From a virus, in IMG/VR virus record IMGVR_UViG_3300036770_007224, positions 1 to 41,108 of that record: a stretch of DNA of 41,108 bases. One strand, written 5' to 3'. The position numbers were made by a program, and so were the translations under genes. The notes beneath the pieces are model-generated. The model had not been told where the DNA came from. It made no database searches and saw only the letters and a program-made list of their open reading frames with translations. Below, in pieces: positions 24,295 to 32,671 of this stretch. How positions within the stretch are numbered: position 1 is the stretch's first letter; each line of letters begins with the position of its first letter.

Positions 24295-25047
24295 TTATAT
24301 TAATTTTTTACTTGGTAAAGCGACACCTCTTTTGGAAACAACTTCGGATGAAACTTCATTTGCAAAGTTAATTGATTTTTCAACATCTTTGTATAGAAAA
24401 TAGTGACAAGCAAATGATGAAATAAAGGTATCACCTGCACCACTAACGTCTATAGTTTCTTGAGGTTTTGGGGATGGATAAAATTGTTTCTTATACTTTA
24501 CTCCGTCCTTCCCTAATGTAATCAAGACATCAAGATTTTTTAAGATTGAATGGTTATTTTCAGATTCCTGTTTGTTCATCTTTATAAAAGTAAAACTTTT
24601 AACTTTTTTATGTTCGAGAATTTTTTTCGAATCCAAAAAAGACATTTTTGAATTTTTTGAAATGTAGTATAAATCATCTTGTGAGAGAAACCCTTTATTG
24701 TAATCACTCACCACGACAAAATCGTAGCCTTTCAAAGTTTTTTTATCTAATATTTTTTGATTGAATTTTTCTATATTTGTCTCACCCTCATCATATCTCA
24801 AAAACATATGATTTGATTTTTGTTCCACAAATCTAGTCTTAGTAATTTTCTCTTTTTGATGATAGAAATCAATTTCTGATTCAGGACAAAGAGTTTTCAA
24901 ATTGTTATAGACATTTCCCGCCATCCCTAAATTTGTTACTGTCGTAATTGGATTCAAGACGGGTACTGGCGCTTCGGGAGATATACGTTCAACTTTACAG
25001 TATATGAACTTATCCTCACAGAGTTCGCCGATTACTAATATTCTCAT
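24295..25047 (-). CDS. PfkB-family sugar kinase, HldE N-domain-like
   Basis: The start RILVIGELCEDKFIYCKVER followed by ISPEAPVPVLNP is the signature of the kinase domain of HldE/RfaE, which phosphorylates D-glycero-D-manno-heptose 7-phosphate at C1. The PfkB signature DVSGAGDTF is at residues 200-208, with catalytic Asp in GAGD. At 250 aa it is shorter than the about 320-residue kinase half of E. coli HldE, mainly in the lid and middle. The glycine-rich NLGMAGNVYNNL replaces the usual GGAANV. It overlaps the nucleotidylyltransferase gene by 32 nt, so the two HldE halves are separate but linked. The substrate could be another sugar phosphate. Confidence 0.8.
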   Translation of the reverse strand: MRILVIGELCEDKFIYCKVERISPEAPVPVLNPITTVTNLGMAGNVYNNLKTLCPESEIDFYHQKEKITKTRFVEQKSNHMFLRYDEGETNIEKFNQKILDKKTLKGYDFVVVSDYNKGFLSQDDLYYISKNSKMSFLDSKKILEHKKVKSFTFIKMNKQESENNHSILKNLDVLITLGKDGVKYKKQFYPSPKPQETIDVSGAGDTFISSFACHYFLYKDVEKSINFANEVSSEVVSKRGVALPSKKLI

Positions 25048-25441
25048 TGTTCAAAATCTTTGTTGTGGAGTATTCTTCTATTCTTTCAAAGAATATTATC
25101 TTTTTGACATATTGTGAACCTATTATTTTTTTTCCCTTATAGTCACTACCAATAACCATATAGTCAAGATTAAGACTCTGCATCAAATTTTCTAAAGATT
25201 CGTCAGTTCCAAAACTATAAACATTATGGATGTTTTTTATGTTTTTCAGAAATTCAATTCTGTCTGACAAATTATTAAAGGGTCGGGATTCACCTTTCAG
25301 TAGTTTTACTCGTTCATCACTATCAATACCTACGTGTAATTCACCAAATCTTGATGCAAATTCAAACATTCGTAAATGTCCCAAATGTAGTACATCGAAG
25401 GTACCATTAATCCAAACTTTTTTTGGGTACGGAACTAACAT
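25016..25441 (-). CDS. Sugar-phosphate nucleotidylyltransferase, HldE C-domain-like
   Basis: A 141-aa single-domain protein of the cytidylyltransferase-like superfamily: VWINGTFDVLHLGHLRMFEF contains HxGH (H19-H22), and EEYSTTKIL near residues 122-130 matches the ISTTxIL motif. Charged residues DSDERVKLLKG and RPFNNLSDRIEFL also fit HldE C-domain and glycerol-3-phosphate cytidylyltransferase relatives. With the adjacent kinase it would activate a sugar 1-phosphate, in HldE to ADP-heptose. The nucleotide used here cannot be told. It starts on the last base of the cupin stop (TGATG). Confidence 0.82.
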   Translation of the reverse strand: MLVPYPKKVWINGTFDVLHLGHLRMFEFASRFGELHVGIDSDERVKLLKGESRPFNNLSDRIEFLKNIKNIHNVYSFGTDESLENLMQSLNLDYMVIGSDYKGKKIIGSQYVKKIIFFERIEEYSTTKILNNENISNRRTL

Positions 25442-25827
25442 CAGCTTTGACTATCACCTTTCCAAACTCGGTAAGAATCTGAATCGAAATGTGTTGTGGA
25501 TACCTCGTAGATTGTACCATCAGTCAATGCTTGGAGTTGGTGTGGTTGTCCTGGACGTTGTCTTACAGTATCACCAACAACTAATGTCTCTTGTATCACT
25601 TCAGCGGTTTCTGTATTAATCCATCTGTATATGAATTCACCTTCTTGTACATACCAAGTTTCATCTTTAATCATATGGTAGTGCATTGAAAAACTAGCAC
25701 CCTTCTTGAATACTAAAAGTTTACCACAATATAGTTCGTTGTTTTCGAATATGATTTCATGTCCCCACCCTTTTGGTACATGGCATCCTTCACACTCACT
25801 TACATTTTTTATTAATGGTTTTTCCAT
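25441..25827 (-). CDS. Cupin, phosphomannose-isomerase type II-like
   Basis: I choose the ATG at 25827 (MEKPLIKNVS), one base after the upstream stop; an upstream in-frame ATG at 25872 would overlap that gene by 44 nt. Cupin motif 1 is complete: GASFSMHYHMIKDETWYVQEG (H49, H51, E56), and motif 2 GDTVRQRPGQPHQL gives the fourth ligand H96. The opening VPKGWGHE resembles the PWG-x-E start of type II mannose-6-phosphate isomerase C-domains. A role in feeding mannose phosphate or in isomerising a sugar nucleotide would fit its place between Gmd and the HldE pair. A precise reaction cannot be assigned. Confidence 0.78.
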   Translation of the reverse strand: MEKPLIKNVSECEGCHVPKGWGHEIIFENNELYCGKLLVFKKGASFSMHYHMIKDETWYVQEGEFIYRWINTETAEVIQETLVVGDTVRQRPGQPHQLQALTDGTIYEVSTTHFDSDSYRVWKGDSQS

Positions 25828-25828
25828 A

Positions 25829-26809
25829 CTATTTTTTTTTGTAATAATCCATCCAATATTCAACCATTTCATCCAACATACTCTCGAAAGTGTAAGTTGG
25901 AGTCCATCCGGTTTCTTTACAAAGTTTTGTATTGTCTCCTTTTAAATCATTAAGTTCCTCTGGACGTAAAAACTTTTCATCCAAAGTAACGAAATCCTGA
26001 TAATTCAAATCTAAACTTGAAAATACATATTCACACAAATCCCTAACGGAGTGTGAGATTCCTGTTGAACATACAAAGTCATCGGGATTTTCTTGTTGTA
26101 ATATCAACCACATAGCCTCCACATAATCTTTGGCGTGTCCCCAATCTCGTGTTGCTTCTAAGTTACCCAACTTTAGCTCGTTAGACAGTCCAAGTTTGAT
26201 TTTCACGGCTTCTTTTGCCACTTTATTTGTTACGAAGTTTGTGCCTCTTCTTGGCGATTCATGGTTAAATAGTATACCATTGGAGACAAACATATTGTAT
26301 GAGTTTCTATAGTTTCTACATATGTTGTATGAATAAACTTTGGCACATCCATAAGGTGAAACTGGATTAAGAGGGGTTGTTTCTCTTTGAAATCCATCGG
26401 TATCGATGGAGTTTCCAAACATTTCAGATGACGATGCCTGATACACTTTTGTATTTGGTTTGATTAGTCTTACCGCTTCCAAAAGATTCAAAGTACCTAC
26501 ACCAGTCACCTGAGCAGTGTATATTGGTTGATCGAAAGAAATTCTCACGTGTGACTGAGCCGCAAGGTTGTAAATTTCATCGGGTTGTACTTTTTGTATA
26601 GTATTAACCAAAGATGATAAATCAGTCATATCCGCGTAGTGTAAGTTTGATTTGATTTGTTCGTATACAGTATTTAATCTGAAGGTTTGATTTTCAGAAA
26701 CAGAGTTACGTTTTAGAGTTCCATGAACTTCATAACCTTTCTGTAATAAAAACTCTGCAAGATAGCTACCATCTTGTCCGTTAATACCTGTTATAAGTGC
26801 TTTTTTCAT
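25829..26809 (-). CDS. gmd: GDP-mannose 4,6-dehydratase
   Basis: An extended SDR enzyme converting GDP-D-mannose to GDP-4-keto-6-deoxy-D-mannose. It shows TGINGQDGSYLAEFLL (GxxGxxG, residues 8-14), NLAAQSHV, the catalytic SSSEMFG and YGCAK (Y153, K157), then the Gmd-specific FNHESPRRGTNFVT and LGNLEATRDWGHAKDYVEAM. At 326 aa it is slightly shorter than cellular Gmd (about 370). All active-site elements are present. It overlaps the ColD-like gene by four bases, and its product is the substrate of that enzyme or of the Fcl/ColC-type enzyme next to it. It needs GDP-mannose from the host. Confidence 0.95.
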   Translation of the reverse strand: MKKALITGINGQDGSYLAEFLLQKGYEVHGTLKRNSVSENQTFRLNTVYEQIKSNLHYADMTDLSSLVNTIQKVQPDEIYNLAAQSHVRISFDQPIYTAQVTGVGTLNLLEAVRLIKPNTKVYQASSSEMFGNSIDTDGFQRETTPLNPVSPYGCAKVYSYNICRNYRNSYNMFVSNGILFNHESPRRGTNFVTNKVAKEAVKIKLGLSNELKLGNLEATRDWGHAKDYVEAMWLILQQENPDDFVCSTGISHSVRDLCEYVFSSLDLNYQDFVTLDEKFLRPEELNDLKGDNTKLCKETGWTPTYTFESMLDEMVEYWMDYYKKK

Positions 26810-27960
26810 ACGTGTTTATTAACTATTGTAATTACTCTATTTAATTCTTCTTCTGTCATTAGATGGTTGTTTGGAATATACATACCGTACTCGTGAACTC
26901 GTTTTGCTATTGGAAGTTCAATTTTCTCATATCTTTCATACCAAAATGGATGTTCATTAATTGAACCACAAATTAAAGGACGACACTCAATATTATTGTC
27001 CATCAATTCTTTTGTTAGTTCTTTGATGTTTTCAGTTATAATAGGGTACGAGAAATTCGAAATCAATGAGTGTGTTGGAGGTTTGATTTTCCAACCGTTA
27101 GTTTTGATTTCATTATGGTATTTTAGATAATTTTTGTTTCTATTATACACAATAGTATCCAATTTTTCCAATTGTTGTAAACCAATGAACGCTTGTAAAT
27201 CTGTTGCTCTTAAATTGAAACCAGGGTAGTAAAAGGTATACAATGCTCTGAAATCTCCAATACCGTATTTATCACGGAGTTGTTTTTGTTTTTCGATTGG
27301 TAAGTCTCTATCCCATCCGTGTGAGCGTATTGACAATAAGATGTGATAAAGTTCCTCTGAATTTGTGGATATCATACCACCTTCTATCGTGGACATATGA
27401 TGTCCAAAGTAAAAAGAGAAAGTAGACAAGTCACCAAAGGTTCCGAGTTTTTTTCCGTCGTATAGTGAACCCGTTGATTCGCAAGTGTCTTCAATCAAAA
27501 GTATATCGTGTTGATTACACAATTCCATAATCTCGTTCATATGATTTGGGAATCCAAGCACATGAACTAAAATTATGGCAGCAGGGTTTTCCTCCTTAAT
27601 TATTTTTTTTAGGTAATCGATGTTCAAACCCAAATTGTCTTCATCACATTCACACATTATTGGTATCATACCAAGTTGCACTGCAGGTGTGACTGTTGTT
27701 ACCCATGATACTGCAGGAACTACGATTTTGTTATTTTTCAATTTACCTGAAAGTAATAAAGAGTATACTGCAGCTAAATTGGCAGATGAACCTGAATTCA
27801 CAAACACAGAATATTTTACTCCGAGCCATTCAGACCATTTCTTTTCAAACTCGACATTAAGTTGTCCTTTTGTTAATCTTGGATTGGTTCTTAACCAATC
27901 AATTAACTTTTCGATATCTTGGGTATCAATGGTGTCTTTAACTAAATCTATTTTTTCCAT
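26806..27960 (-). CDS. colD: ColD-like GDP-4-keto-6-deoxymannose 3-dehydratase (PLP, Lys replaced by His)
   Basis: DegT/DnrJ/EryC1 fold: FVNSGSSANLAAVYSLL (PLP phosphate), VPAVSWVTTVTPAVQLG, the PLP-nitrogen Asp in IEDTCES, and SFYFGHHMSTIEGG. In aminotransferases the last motif has a Lys (SFHPxKxxTxGEGG) that forms the Schiff base; here it is His (H187 from this ATG). That replacement defines ColD and CDP-sugar E1-type 3-dehydratases. The length, 384 aa, equals ColD (388) and there is no Cys cluster of the E1 iron-sulfur type. ColD removes the C3 hydroxyl of GDP-4-keto-6-deoxymannose. I use the ATG at 27960 (TGATG with the upstream stop) rather than the GTG at 27963. It lies between gmd and the fcl/colC-like gene. 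Confidence 0.83.
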   Translation of the reverse strand: MEKIDLVKDTIDTQDIEKLIDWLRTNPRLTKGQLNVEFEKKWSEWLGVKYSVFVNSGSSANLAAVYSLLLSGKLKNNKIVVPAVSWVTTVTPAVQLGMIPIMCECDEDNLGLNIDYLKKIIKEENPAAIILVHVLGFPNHMNEIMELCNQHDILLIEDTCESTGSLYDGKKLGTFGDLSTFSFYFGHHMSTIEGGMISTNSEELYHILLSIRSHGWDRDLPIEKQKQLRDKYGIGDFRALYTFYYPGFNLRATDLQAFIGLQQLEKLDTIVYNRNKNYLKYHNEIKTNGWKIKPPTHSLISNFSYPIITENIKELTKELMDNNIECRPLICGSINEHPFWYERYEKIELPIAKRVHEYGMYIPNNHLMTEEELNRVITIVNKHV

Positions 27961-28886
27961 CACTTTCTAATATTTGGGTAATTTTCATTGAACCATTTTA
28001 CGGTTTCTGTAATTCCATCTTTAAGACTTGTAAACTTAAAGTCTTCAGGTGCGTTTGAAATTGCGGGTTTTCTGAATTGTCCACGAGGTTTTGTATCGTC
28101 AAAGATTAAATTATCCCCATCAACACCCATTGACTTACATATTGTTTTTGCGGTTTCTAATATTGTAACTTCTTCGGGATTGATTGCCATAAATGCGTCA
28201 TCACTCTTCCAATTATCCATCGACCACAAAATAAGTTTTGCCAAATCTTCGGAGTAAATTAATTGACGAAGAGGTGAGCCGTCGCCCCAAACCAACATTT
28301 TTTCTTGATTTTTTTTTGCCAAGAATGCTCGATGAATCATCGCAGGTACCATATGTCCATCTTCTAAATGGAAGTTATCGTTCATACCGTAAACGTTTGT
28401 TGGTATAACTGAAACCCAATTTGATTTCAAAACATTTTTGACAATTTTCATTTCATATCCTGCTAATCTTTTTGCATATGAATATCCGTAGTTCGTAAAA
28501 TGAGGTGCTCCATTATCTATCTGATCGGGTGTCAATGGATATGTAACCTCTTTATCGGGAAAAATACAGGTAGATAAAAGATTAACGAAATTCGGTATTT
28601 CATTCCTAAATGCAGATTCGATAACGTTATTGTTCAGAATAAAATTATCTATAAAAAACCCTGTGTTGTTTTTCATATTCGCCTGTACACCTCCGACTCT
28701 AGCGGCACAGTTTATTATTGTGTCAACACCATTTCTCTTGACATGGTGCGTTATATAGTCCAATGTTTTTGTTCTATCGGTTAAGTCTACTTCATTCCTT
28801 TTGTGATAAACATGGTTTTCACCAAGTTGTTTTTTTAAAGCCGAACCAACTAAACCCTCAGAACCTAAAACTAAAATTTTTTTCAT
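27960..28886 (-). CDS. GDP-L-fucose synthase / ColC-type epimerase-reductase
   Basis: An extended SDR enzyme of the GDP-fucose synthase family: VLGSEGLVGSAL (GxxGxxG, residues 8-14), NCAARVGG, STCIFP with C107, GYSYAK with Y135 and K139, and DGHMVPAMIHRAF with H178. These match E. coli Fcl C109, Y136, K140 and H179 in order and spacing. Fcl epimerises at C3 and C5 and reduces C4 of GDP-4-keto-6-deoxymannose to GDP-L-fucose; ColC, in the same family, epimerises C5 and reduces C4 of the 3-deoxy product of ColD to GDP-L-colitose. With a ColD-like gene directly downstream, ColC is the more likely role, but Fcl cannot be excluded. Confidence 0.88.
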   Translation of the reverse strand: MKKILVLGSEGLVGSALKKQLGENHVYHKRNEVDLTDRTKTLDYITHHVKRNGVDTIINCAARVGGVQANMKNNTGFFIDNFILNNNVIESAFRNEIPNFVNLLSTCIFPDKEVTYPLTPDQIDNGAPHFTNYGYSYAKRLAGYEMKIVKNVLKSNWVSVIPTNVYGMNDNFHLEDGHMVPAMIHRAFLAKKNQEKMLVWGDGSPLRQLIYSEDLAKLILWSMDNWKSDDAFMAINPEEVTILETAKTICKSMGVDGDNLIFDDTKPRGQFRKPAISNAPEDFKFTSLKDGITETVKWFNENYPNIRK

Positions 28887-29944
28887 TTTATGTTATTCAA
28901 TAAATTTTCCCAAAGTTTATAAACCTGTTGTTTTTTTACAATATTAAACTCTTTCATTTTTTTAGAAATAGAATTACCGTCAAAATCTTGAATGATATTA
29001 TTCAAATCCTCAAAACTATCGAAATAAGTTATATGTGGCATCCAATCCACATCATAAAAGTCTGAAAGGGATATCCATTTTTTTATAACTTCTTCACTTT
29101 TGAAATCATTCGGATCGATACCAAATCTTGTTGGAATAATTGATTTGTTACCCATTTGGTTCATGTAGTACCATGAAGATTCTTCCATAACTTTATAACC
29201 CTTTTGAAACATTTTCAAAAGAAATTCTTGAGTTGGGAATAGAAGTGGTACGTTTGATGTGTATTGTTCAAAAACAGACATGTAAGAGGGACAGTACGGG
29301 AAATGTACGATTCCCTTATGTGATATTAATTCCTTGTATTTGTGATTACCCAAATCGGACTTGAATATAAAGTTTTCAGAATTTATTTCTGTTAATTTTT
29401 CTTTACTGTAGTAAATAAATTTATTTGTATCTTGTTTATAAAATTCACCATTATAGTCACAAATACTTGGTATATGTTGCACCTCAACATCTAAAAATTG
29501 TTCCGTATAGAATTTATCGTATAGGTTATTTGCAACTAAAATTATCTGTCCGTTTTTATAACCACTTTGTATAAAATCGTTAGTTTTTTTCCATGAATCT
29601 TCTTTAAATGAGAAAGGCCACTCATAACGGATTGGAATATTCACGATTATTGGCTTGTCAAAGTTTTTATACAAATTGACAAATGTTGGTGGGTAAGTGA
29701 CTATAAACGCATCAAACGAATTAAGTTTTGTGCCGAAATTAGAAAAAAATTCATCCTGATAATCTTCTGCAGATATTGACATCCACCTACCATTATCCAA
29801 CATCGGTATTGAGTCTTTTCGTCTGTTAAAAACCCAAGTATGATCGGATAAAGACATGTCAAAAACTTTATGTCCTAAATCTCCGAATATTTTTTTCATA
29901 TCAGCAATAACTGAAATGTGTAAATCAACGTTAAAAAATTTCAT
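28883..29944 (-). CDS. Probable glycosyltransferase, GT-B-like
   Basis: The N-terminus reads FFNVDLHISVIADMKKIFGD and LGHKVFDMSLSDHTWVF, a Rossmann-like start seen in GT-B proteins that begin with a place-holder for activated sugars. The middle has FDAFIVTYPPTFVNLYKNFD, and the second lobe GIVHFPYCPSYMSVFEQYTS then NVPLLFPTQEFL, which fits the donor-binding end of such enzymes (acidic residue, then a conserved Pro). The long C-terminus is helical. Motifs are weaker than in neighbours. It sits between fcl/colC and the GT32-like gene with a four-base overlap. Confidence 0.6.
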   Translation of the reverse strand: MKFFNVDLHISVIADMKKIFGDLGHKVFDMSLSDHTWVFNRRKDSIPMLDNGRWMSISAEDYQDEFFSNFGTKLNSFDAFIVTYPPTFVNLYKNFDKPIIVNIPIRYEWPFSFKEDSWKKTNDFIQSGYKNGQIILVANNLYDKFYTEQFLDVEVQHIPSICDYNGEFYKQDTNKFIYYSKEKLTEINSENFIFKSDLGNHKYKELISHKGIVHFPYCPSYMSVFEQYTSNVPLLFPTQEFLLKMFQKGYKVMEESSWYYMNQMGNKSIIPTRFGIDPNDFKSEEVIKKWISLSDFYDVDWMPHITYFDSFEDLNNIIQDFDGNSISKKMKEFNIVKKQQVYKLWENLLNNIK

Positions 29945-29945
29945 G

Positions 29946-30644
29946 TTACTGATAATTTGACATAATTGGGTAGTGTAGTTCTCTTATAATTCTGTCACGG
30001 TGTTTAAAAGACAAAGGGTGAAATATATTACCCAAAATAGCACTCCAATATAATGGATAATTTGAGGGTGACATAGTATCTGGTTTTTTGTGGTCTCTTG
30101 GGTGTTGAGCAGGATTTGATTTCAACAAATTATAGTATTGTGATAATTTTTGGTTGACTAATTGAAACCATTCCTGTGTAAAAGATGTTTTTGATTTACA
30201 AATAAACGCTCCGCAACCAATTAATAAGTTGTAATTTTTTTTGAGTTCTGTGTTATCGAATGGTTCGAAATCATCTAACATCGTGTTCGCAATGTGATCA
30301 GGATGTTTTTCTTGATATCCTACTACGTCAAACTTATCGGTTGACTCCAAAAAGTTGAAAAATCCTATCCAAGAACCCTGTACGTTTTTTATGTCACTAT
30401 ACCCACCCCCGTAATGGTGCATAAAATAACATCTCAGATAATCACTTTTGTGGACTTCAGATAAAAATTCAAAAGATGGATGTAATGGATCATCTCCAAT
30501 AACCCAATCATTCAGATTATATTTTGTAATCAGTACTACAGGGACACCACAATTGAGTGAAAGTAATTCTAAGTTTTTTTTTCTAACTTCAGGTAAGTCC
30601 CCGTGATTCATCCAAAAACAAAATATCTTTTTGTTAAAATCCAT
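29946..30644 (-). CDS. Capsular-polysaccharide-synthesis/GT32-like glycosyltransferase
   Basis: A 232-aa GT-A type protein with KIFCFWMNHGDLPEVRKKNL near the start and the family block HKSDYLRCYFMHHYGGGYSD, which corresponds to the R-x-x-x-L/M-x-x-x-GG-x-Y-x-D motif of GT32 and Caps_synth proteins. The second acidic residue of the classical DxD is Lys here (SDIK), as in some Caps_synth members. A further GCGAFICKSKTSF strand fits. Its ATG lies 11 bases inside the end of the upstream glycosyltransferase gene. Confidence 0.72.
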   Translation of the reverse strand: MDFNKKIFCFWMNHGDLPEVRKKNLELLSLNCGVPVVLITKYNLNDWVIGDDPLHPSFEFLSEVHKSDYLRCYFMHHYGGGYSDIKNVQGSWIGFFNFLESTDKFDVVGYQEKHPDHIANTMLDDFEPFDNTELKKNYNLLIGCGAFICKSKTSFTQEWFQLVNQKLSQYYNLLKSNPAQHPRDHKKPDTMSPSNYPLYWSAILGNIFHPLSFKHRDRIIRELHYPIMSNYQ

Positions 30645-31269
30645 GTTTAATATAGTTTGACAGTTTGTTAGTAATTAAGGTAGGAAATATATTTTGTAAA
30701 ACCAAATTTCTTAAGTAATAAGCATCTTCGGTAAAATACTTTGTCTCGTCAAATTTAAAACTTTCAAATATAGATTTTTTAACCGATACGTGTCCACAAG
30801 TAAAATCAAGATGTCCTTGAGTACTGGTTGGGTAAATGTGACTGTCAACAACCAAGTCCAAATAGTTTTTTAGAATTGTTGGATTTTCATATCGGTTTCT
30901 TGTGAAATTATAGTCGGGGAATGATGACTTTTGGTAATCATGGACAACTACGTCTGATGATTGTAATGCTTCCATTATAAATTCATTACGTTGTATGTGC
31001 GCCATGTCATCTGCATCAATAAATGATATTATATCCGTATCTAAGTTATTTGCTGCTATGTTTCTGTTAGCAGCCGCACCCAAATTATAATGTACTTGGG
31101 ATATGATAATTTCGAAATCGTAGTCTTTTGGTAGTTGGTATTTTGATATTCCCGAAATACTCAAAGAAACTTGTGAAGGTGGAACGGTTGATTCTGCTAA
31201 AGAATCTAATATTCTCGGCAAATATATCACATCTTTTTTACCTACAGGTATTGCTATTCCTAATTTCAT
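30634..31269 (-). CDS. Family 2 (GT-A) glycosyltransferase
   Basis: A compact 211-aa enzyme: MKLGIAIPVGKKDVIYLPRI opens the fold, followed by SLAESTVPPSQVSLSISG, NLGAAANRNIAANN and the DxD motif FIDADD (D85, D87). TCGHVSVKKSIFESFKFDE then YFTEDAYYLRNLV is the acceptor-side ED motif. Everything a GT2 needs is present in a minimal length. Overlaps are 11 nt with the downstream gene and four with the upstream one. Confidence 0.85.
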   Translation of the reverse strand: MKLGIAIPVGKKDVIYLPRILDSLAESTVPPSQVSLSISGISKYQLPKDYDFEIIISQVHYNLGAAANRNIAANNLDTDIISFIDADDMAHIQRNEFIMEALQSSDVVVHDYQKSSFPDYNFTRNRYENPTILKNYLDLVVDSHIYPTSTQGHLDFTCGHVSVKKSIFESFKFDETKYFTEDAYYLRNLVLQNIFPTLITNKLSNYIKHGF

Positions 31270-31934
31270 AATACTAATTTGTAATCGTCTGTAAGGGGTT
31301 CGTCATTTATATTCATTCTCTCTCCGATAAATCTACCATTTTCGCGTTTGAGAGGGAATGGTTTTTTCTCAAAAAAATCGTCGTGAGTTACCCTGTCTTC
31401 CTGAAACATTTGGTAAATAACTCTAAGAAAGTTCTGATCGTCTCCATAGGTGTTTCTTGATACGTTTGGATATTGAAGAATTAATTCTGTTAGGTTCACA
31501 ACCCCACCTTTGATTCCCCACATCCCTCCTAACATTCCAAGTTCAAAATTTCCGGCAGGTACACTATGGTATGGATGATCTCTCATCACATGTAAAGTTT
31601 TACCACTATTTATCCATTCGTCAACTGCCAACTTTTCTCTGACGCTAACTCTTGAGTCCGTATCACGAAAAATGGCATACTCACAATCTTCTAAATCTGC
31701 TGCTAAAAATCTCCAAAACATTCCATATATCCCCATGGATGATATATCAATACATTTGACTCCCATAGACTCTAATTTTCTCACAATTGCGGGTGATACA
31801 GTGTTATTATAGTAAACAACCATATCCCAACCTTCATAAATAGATTTGTATTGTTCTGCGTTTTTTATCGCACCAATACTATAAATTGGATCTTTTCCCC
31901 AAAGACTAAAACTTAAATAACGTTTGTTTCTCAT
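31266..31934 (-). CDS. Probable GT-A glycosyltransferase with DTD motif
   Basis: It opens KRYLSFSLWGKDPIYSIGAI, then WDMVVYYNNTVSPAIVRKLE, with the metal motif CEYAIFRDTDSRVSVRE (D91, D93). It continues VMRDHPYHSVPAGNFELGML, GGMWGIKGG and NTYGDDQNFLRVI. A DxD followed by a HP and GG-x-WG region and a late GDDQ resembles GT-A enzymes that handle polysaccharide or glycan donors. No signal or membrane segment is visible. Four-base overlaps on both sides place it within the translationally coupled chain of glycosyltransferases. Confidence 0.68.
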   Translation of the reverse strand: MRNKRYLSFSLWGKDPIYSIGAIKNAEQYKSIYEGWDMVVYYNNTVSPAIVRKLESMGVKCIDISSMGIYGMFWRFLAADLEDCEYAIFRDTDSRVSVREKLAVDEWINSGKTLHVMRDHPYHSVPAGNFELGMLGGMWGIKGGVVNLTELILQYPNVSRNTYGDDQNFLRVIYQMFQEDRVTHDDFFEKKPFPLKRENGRFIGERMNINDEPLTDDYKLVL

Positions 31935-32671
31935 TTCAATTGTTCATAAAATTTTTCGAATCGGTTAGGTTCCAAAGGGGATGTACCGTGTGAGTTAAGT
32001 TGAAAATGTTCGACATAATCCTTGGTAATGAATACTTTTCCTTTTGTTGCAAAATAGAAAAAACTAAGACTCCTCTCATGTGCATGTCCTGCATATTGAA
32101 AGTCTTTCATTGATTCAAATACAGGTTCGAACCATTTCAAATATTCTACCAAGTATTCCGTTCTCCAAGTCGTATTACTTGTGGCACTCCAAAGAGTATT
32201 GGAAGGGAGTTTAGACAACATATCGTCGATATCGACATTATGTATTTCTTTGATTTTTTTAATCATTAAATCACTCCAAATTCTATCTTTAACGTAACAT
32301 GGTTCTTGGAGTGACATGGGAAAAAATCCAATAAAATCCATTTTTGTTTTAGACAATTTCCCAACAAATTCAGCAACGTCTTTTTTGATATTCATATCGT
32401 ACTCAAACATAATTGAATATTCGGAATCTAAAAGTCCATTCTTCCAAAGAGCATACCAACCGGTGTATGAAGTCCATTTTGGGTATTCTTCTATATTAAT
32501 CGGTAGATTACGGGCGATAATTACATTAGGTAAATTTTCTATTTTATCTACCTCACCTGAACCTACGAAAACATACCTTAAGTTTGGAAGTTCAGAAAAC
32601 TTGTCAGATTTTAGGTAATCAACTATCACATTTTGGTTGTGAACAAAAATATAAGAGGATAAAAGATTCAT
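31931..32671 (-). CDS. Probable GT-A glycosyltransferase
   Basis: This 246-aa protein reads SSYIFVHNQNVIVDYLKSDK, RYVFVGSGEVDKIENLPNVI, WTSYTGWYALWKNGLLDSEY and SIMFEYDMNIKKD, where EYD (residues 90-92) sits at the DxD position after a hydrophobic strand. TLWSATSNTTWRTEYLVEYL and AHERSLSFFYFATKGKVFI follow, as in the acceptor half of GT-A proteins. The family is not certain, but the arrangement and context fit. ATGA overlaps both neighbours. Confidence 0.6.
   Translation of the reverse strand: MNLLSSYIFVHNQNVIVDYLKSDKFSELPNLRYVFVGSGEVDKIENLPNVIIARNLPINIEEYPKWTSYTGWYALWKNGLLDSEYSIMFEYDMNIKKDVAEFVGKLSKTKMDFIGFFPMSLQEPCYVKDRIWSDLMIKKIKEIHNVDIDDMLSKLPSNTLWSATSNTTWRTEYLVEYLKWFEPVFESMKDFQYAGHAHERSLSFFYFATKGKVFITKDYVEHFQLNSHGTSPLEPNRFEKFYEQLK

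Noticed and set aside
25828-25872. Longer cupin starting MKWLNIGW
   Set aside because: It would overlap the gmd gene by 44 nt and adds a segment not seen in cupins; the ATG at 25827 follows the gmd stop by one base.
26806-27960. GDP-perosamine synthase
   Set aside because: The Schiff-base Lys required for amino transfer is His.
27960-27963. GTG at 27963 as start of the ColD-like gene
   Set aside because: The ATG directly after it shares one base with the upstream stop (TGATG), the arrangement seen repeatedly in this run.
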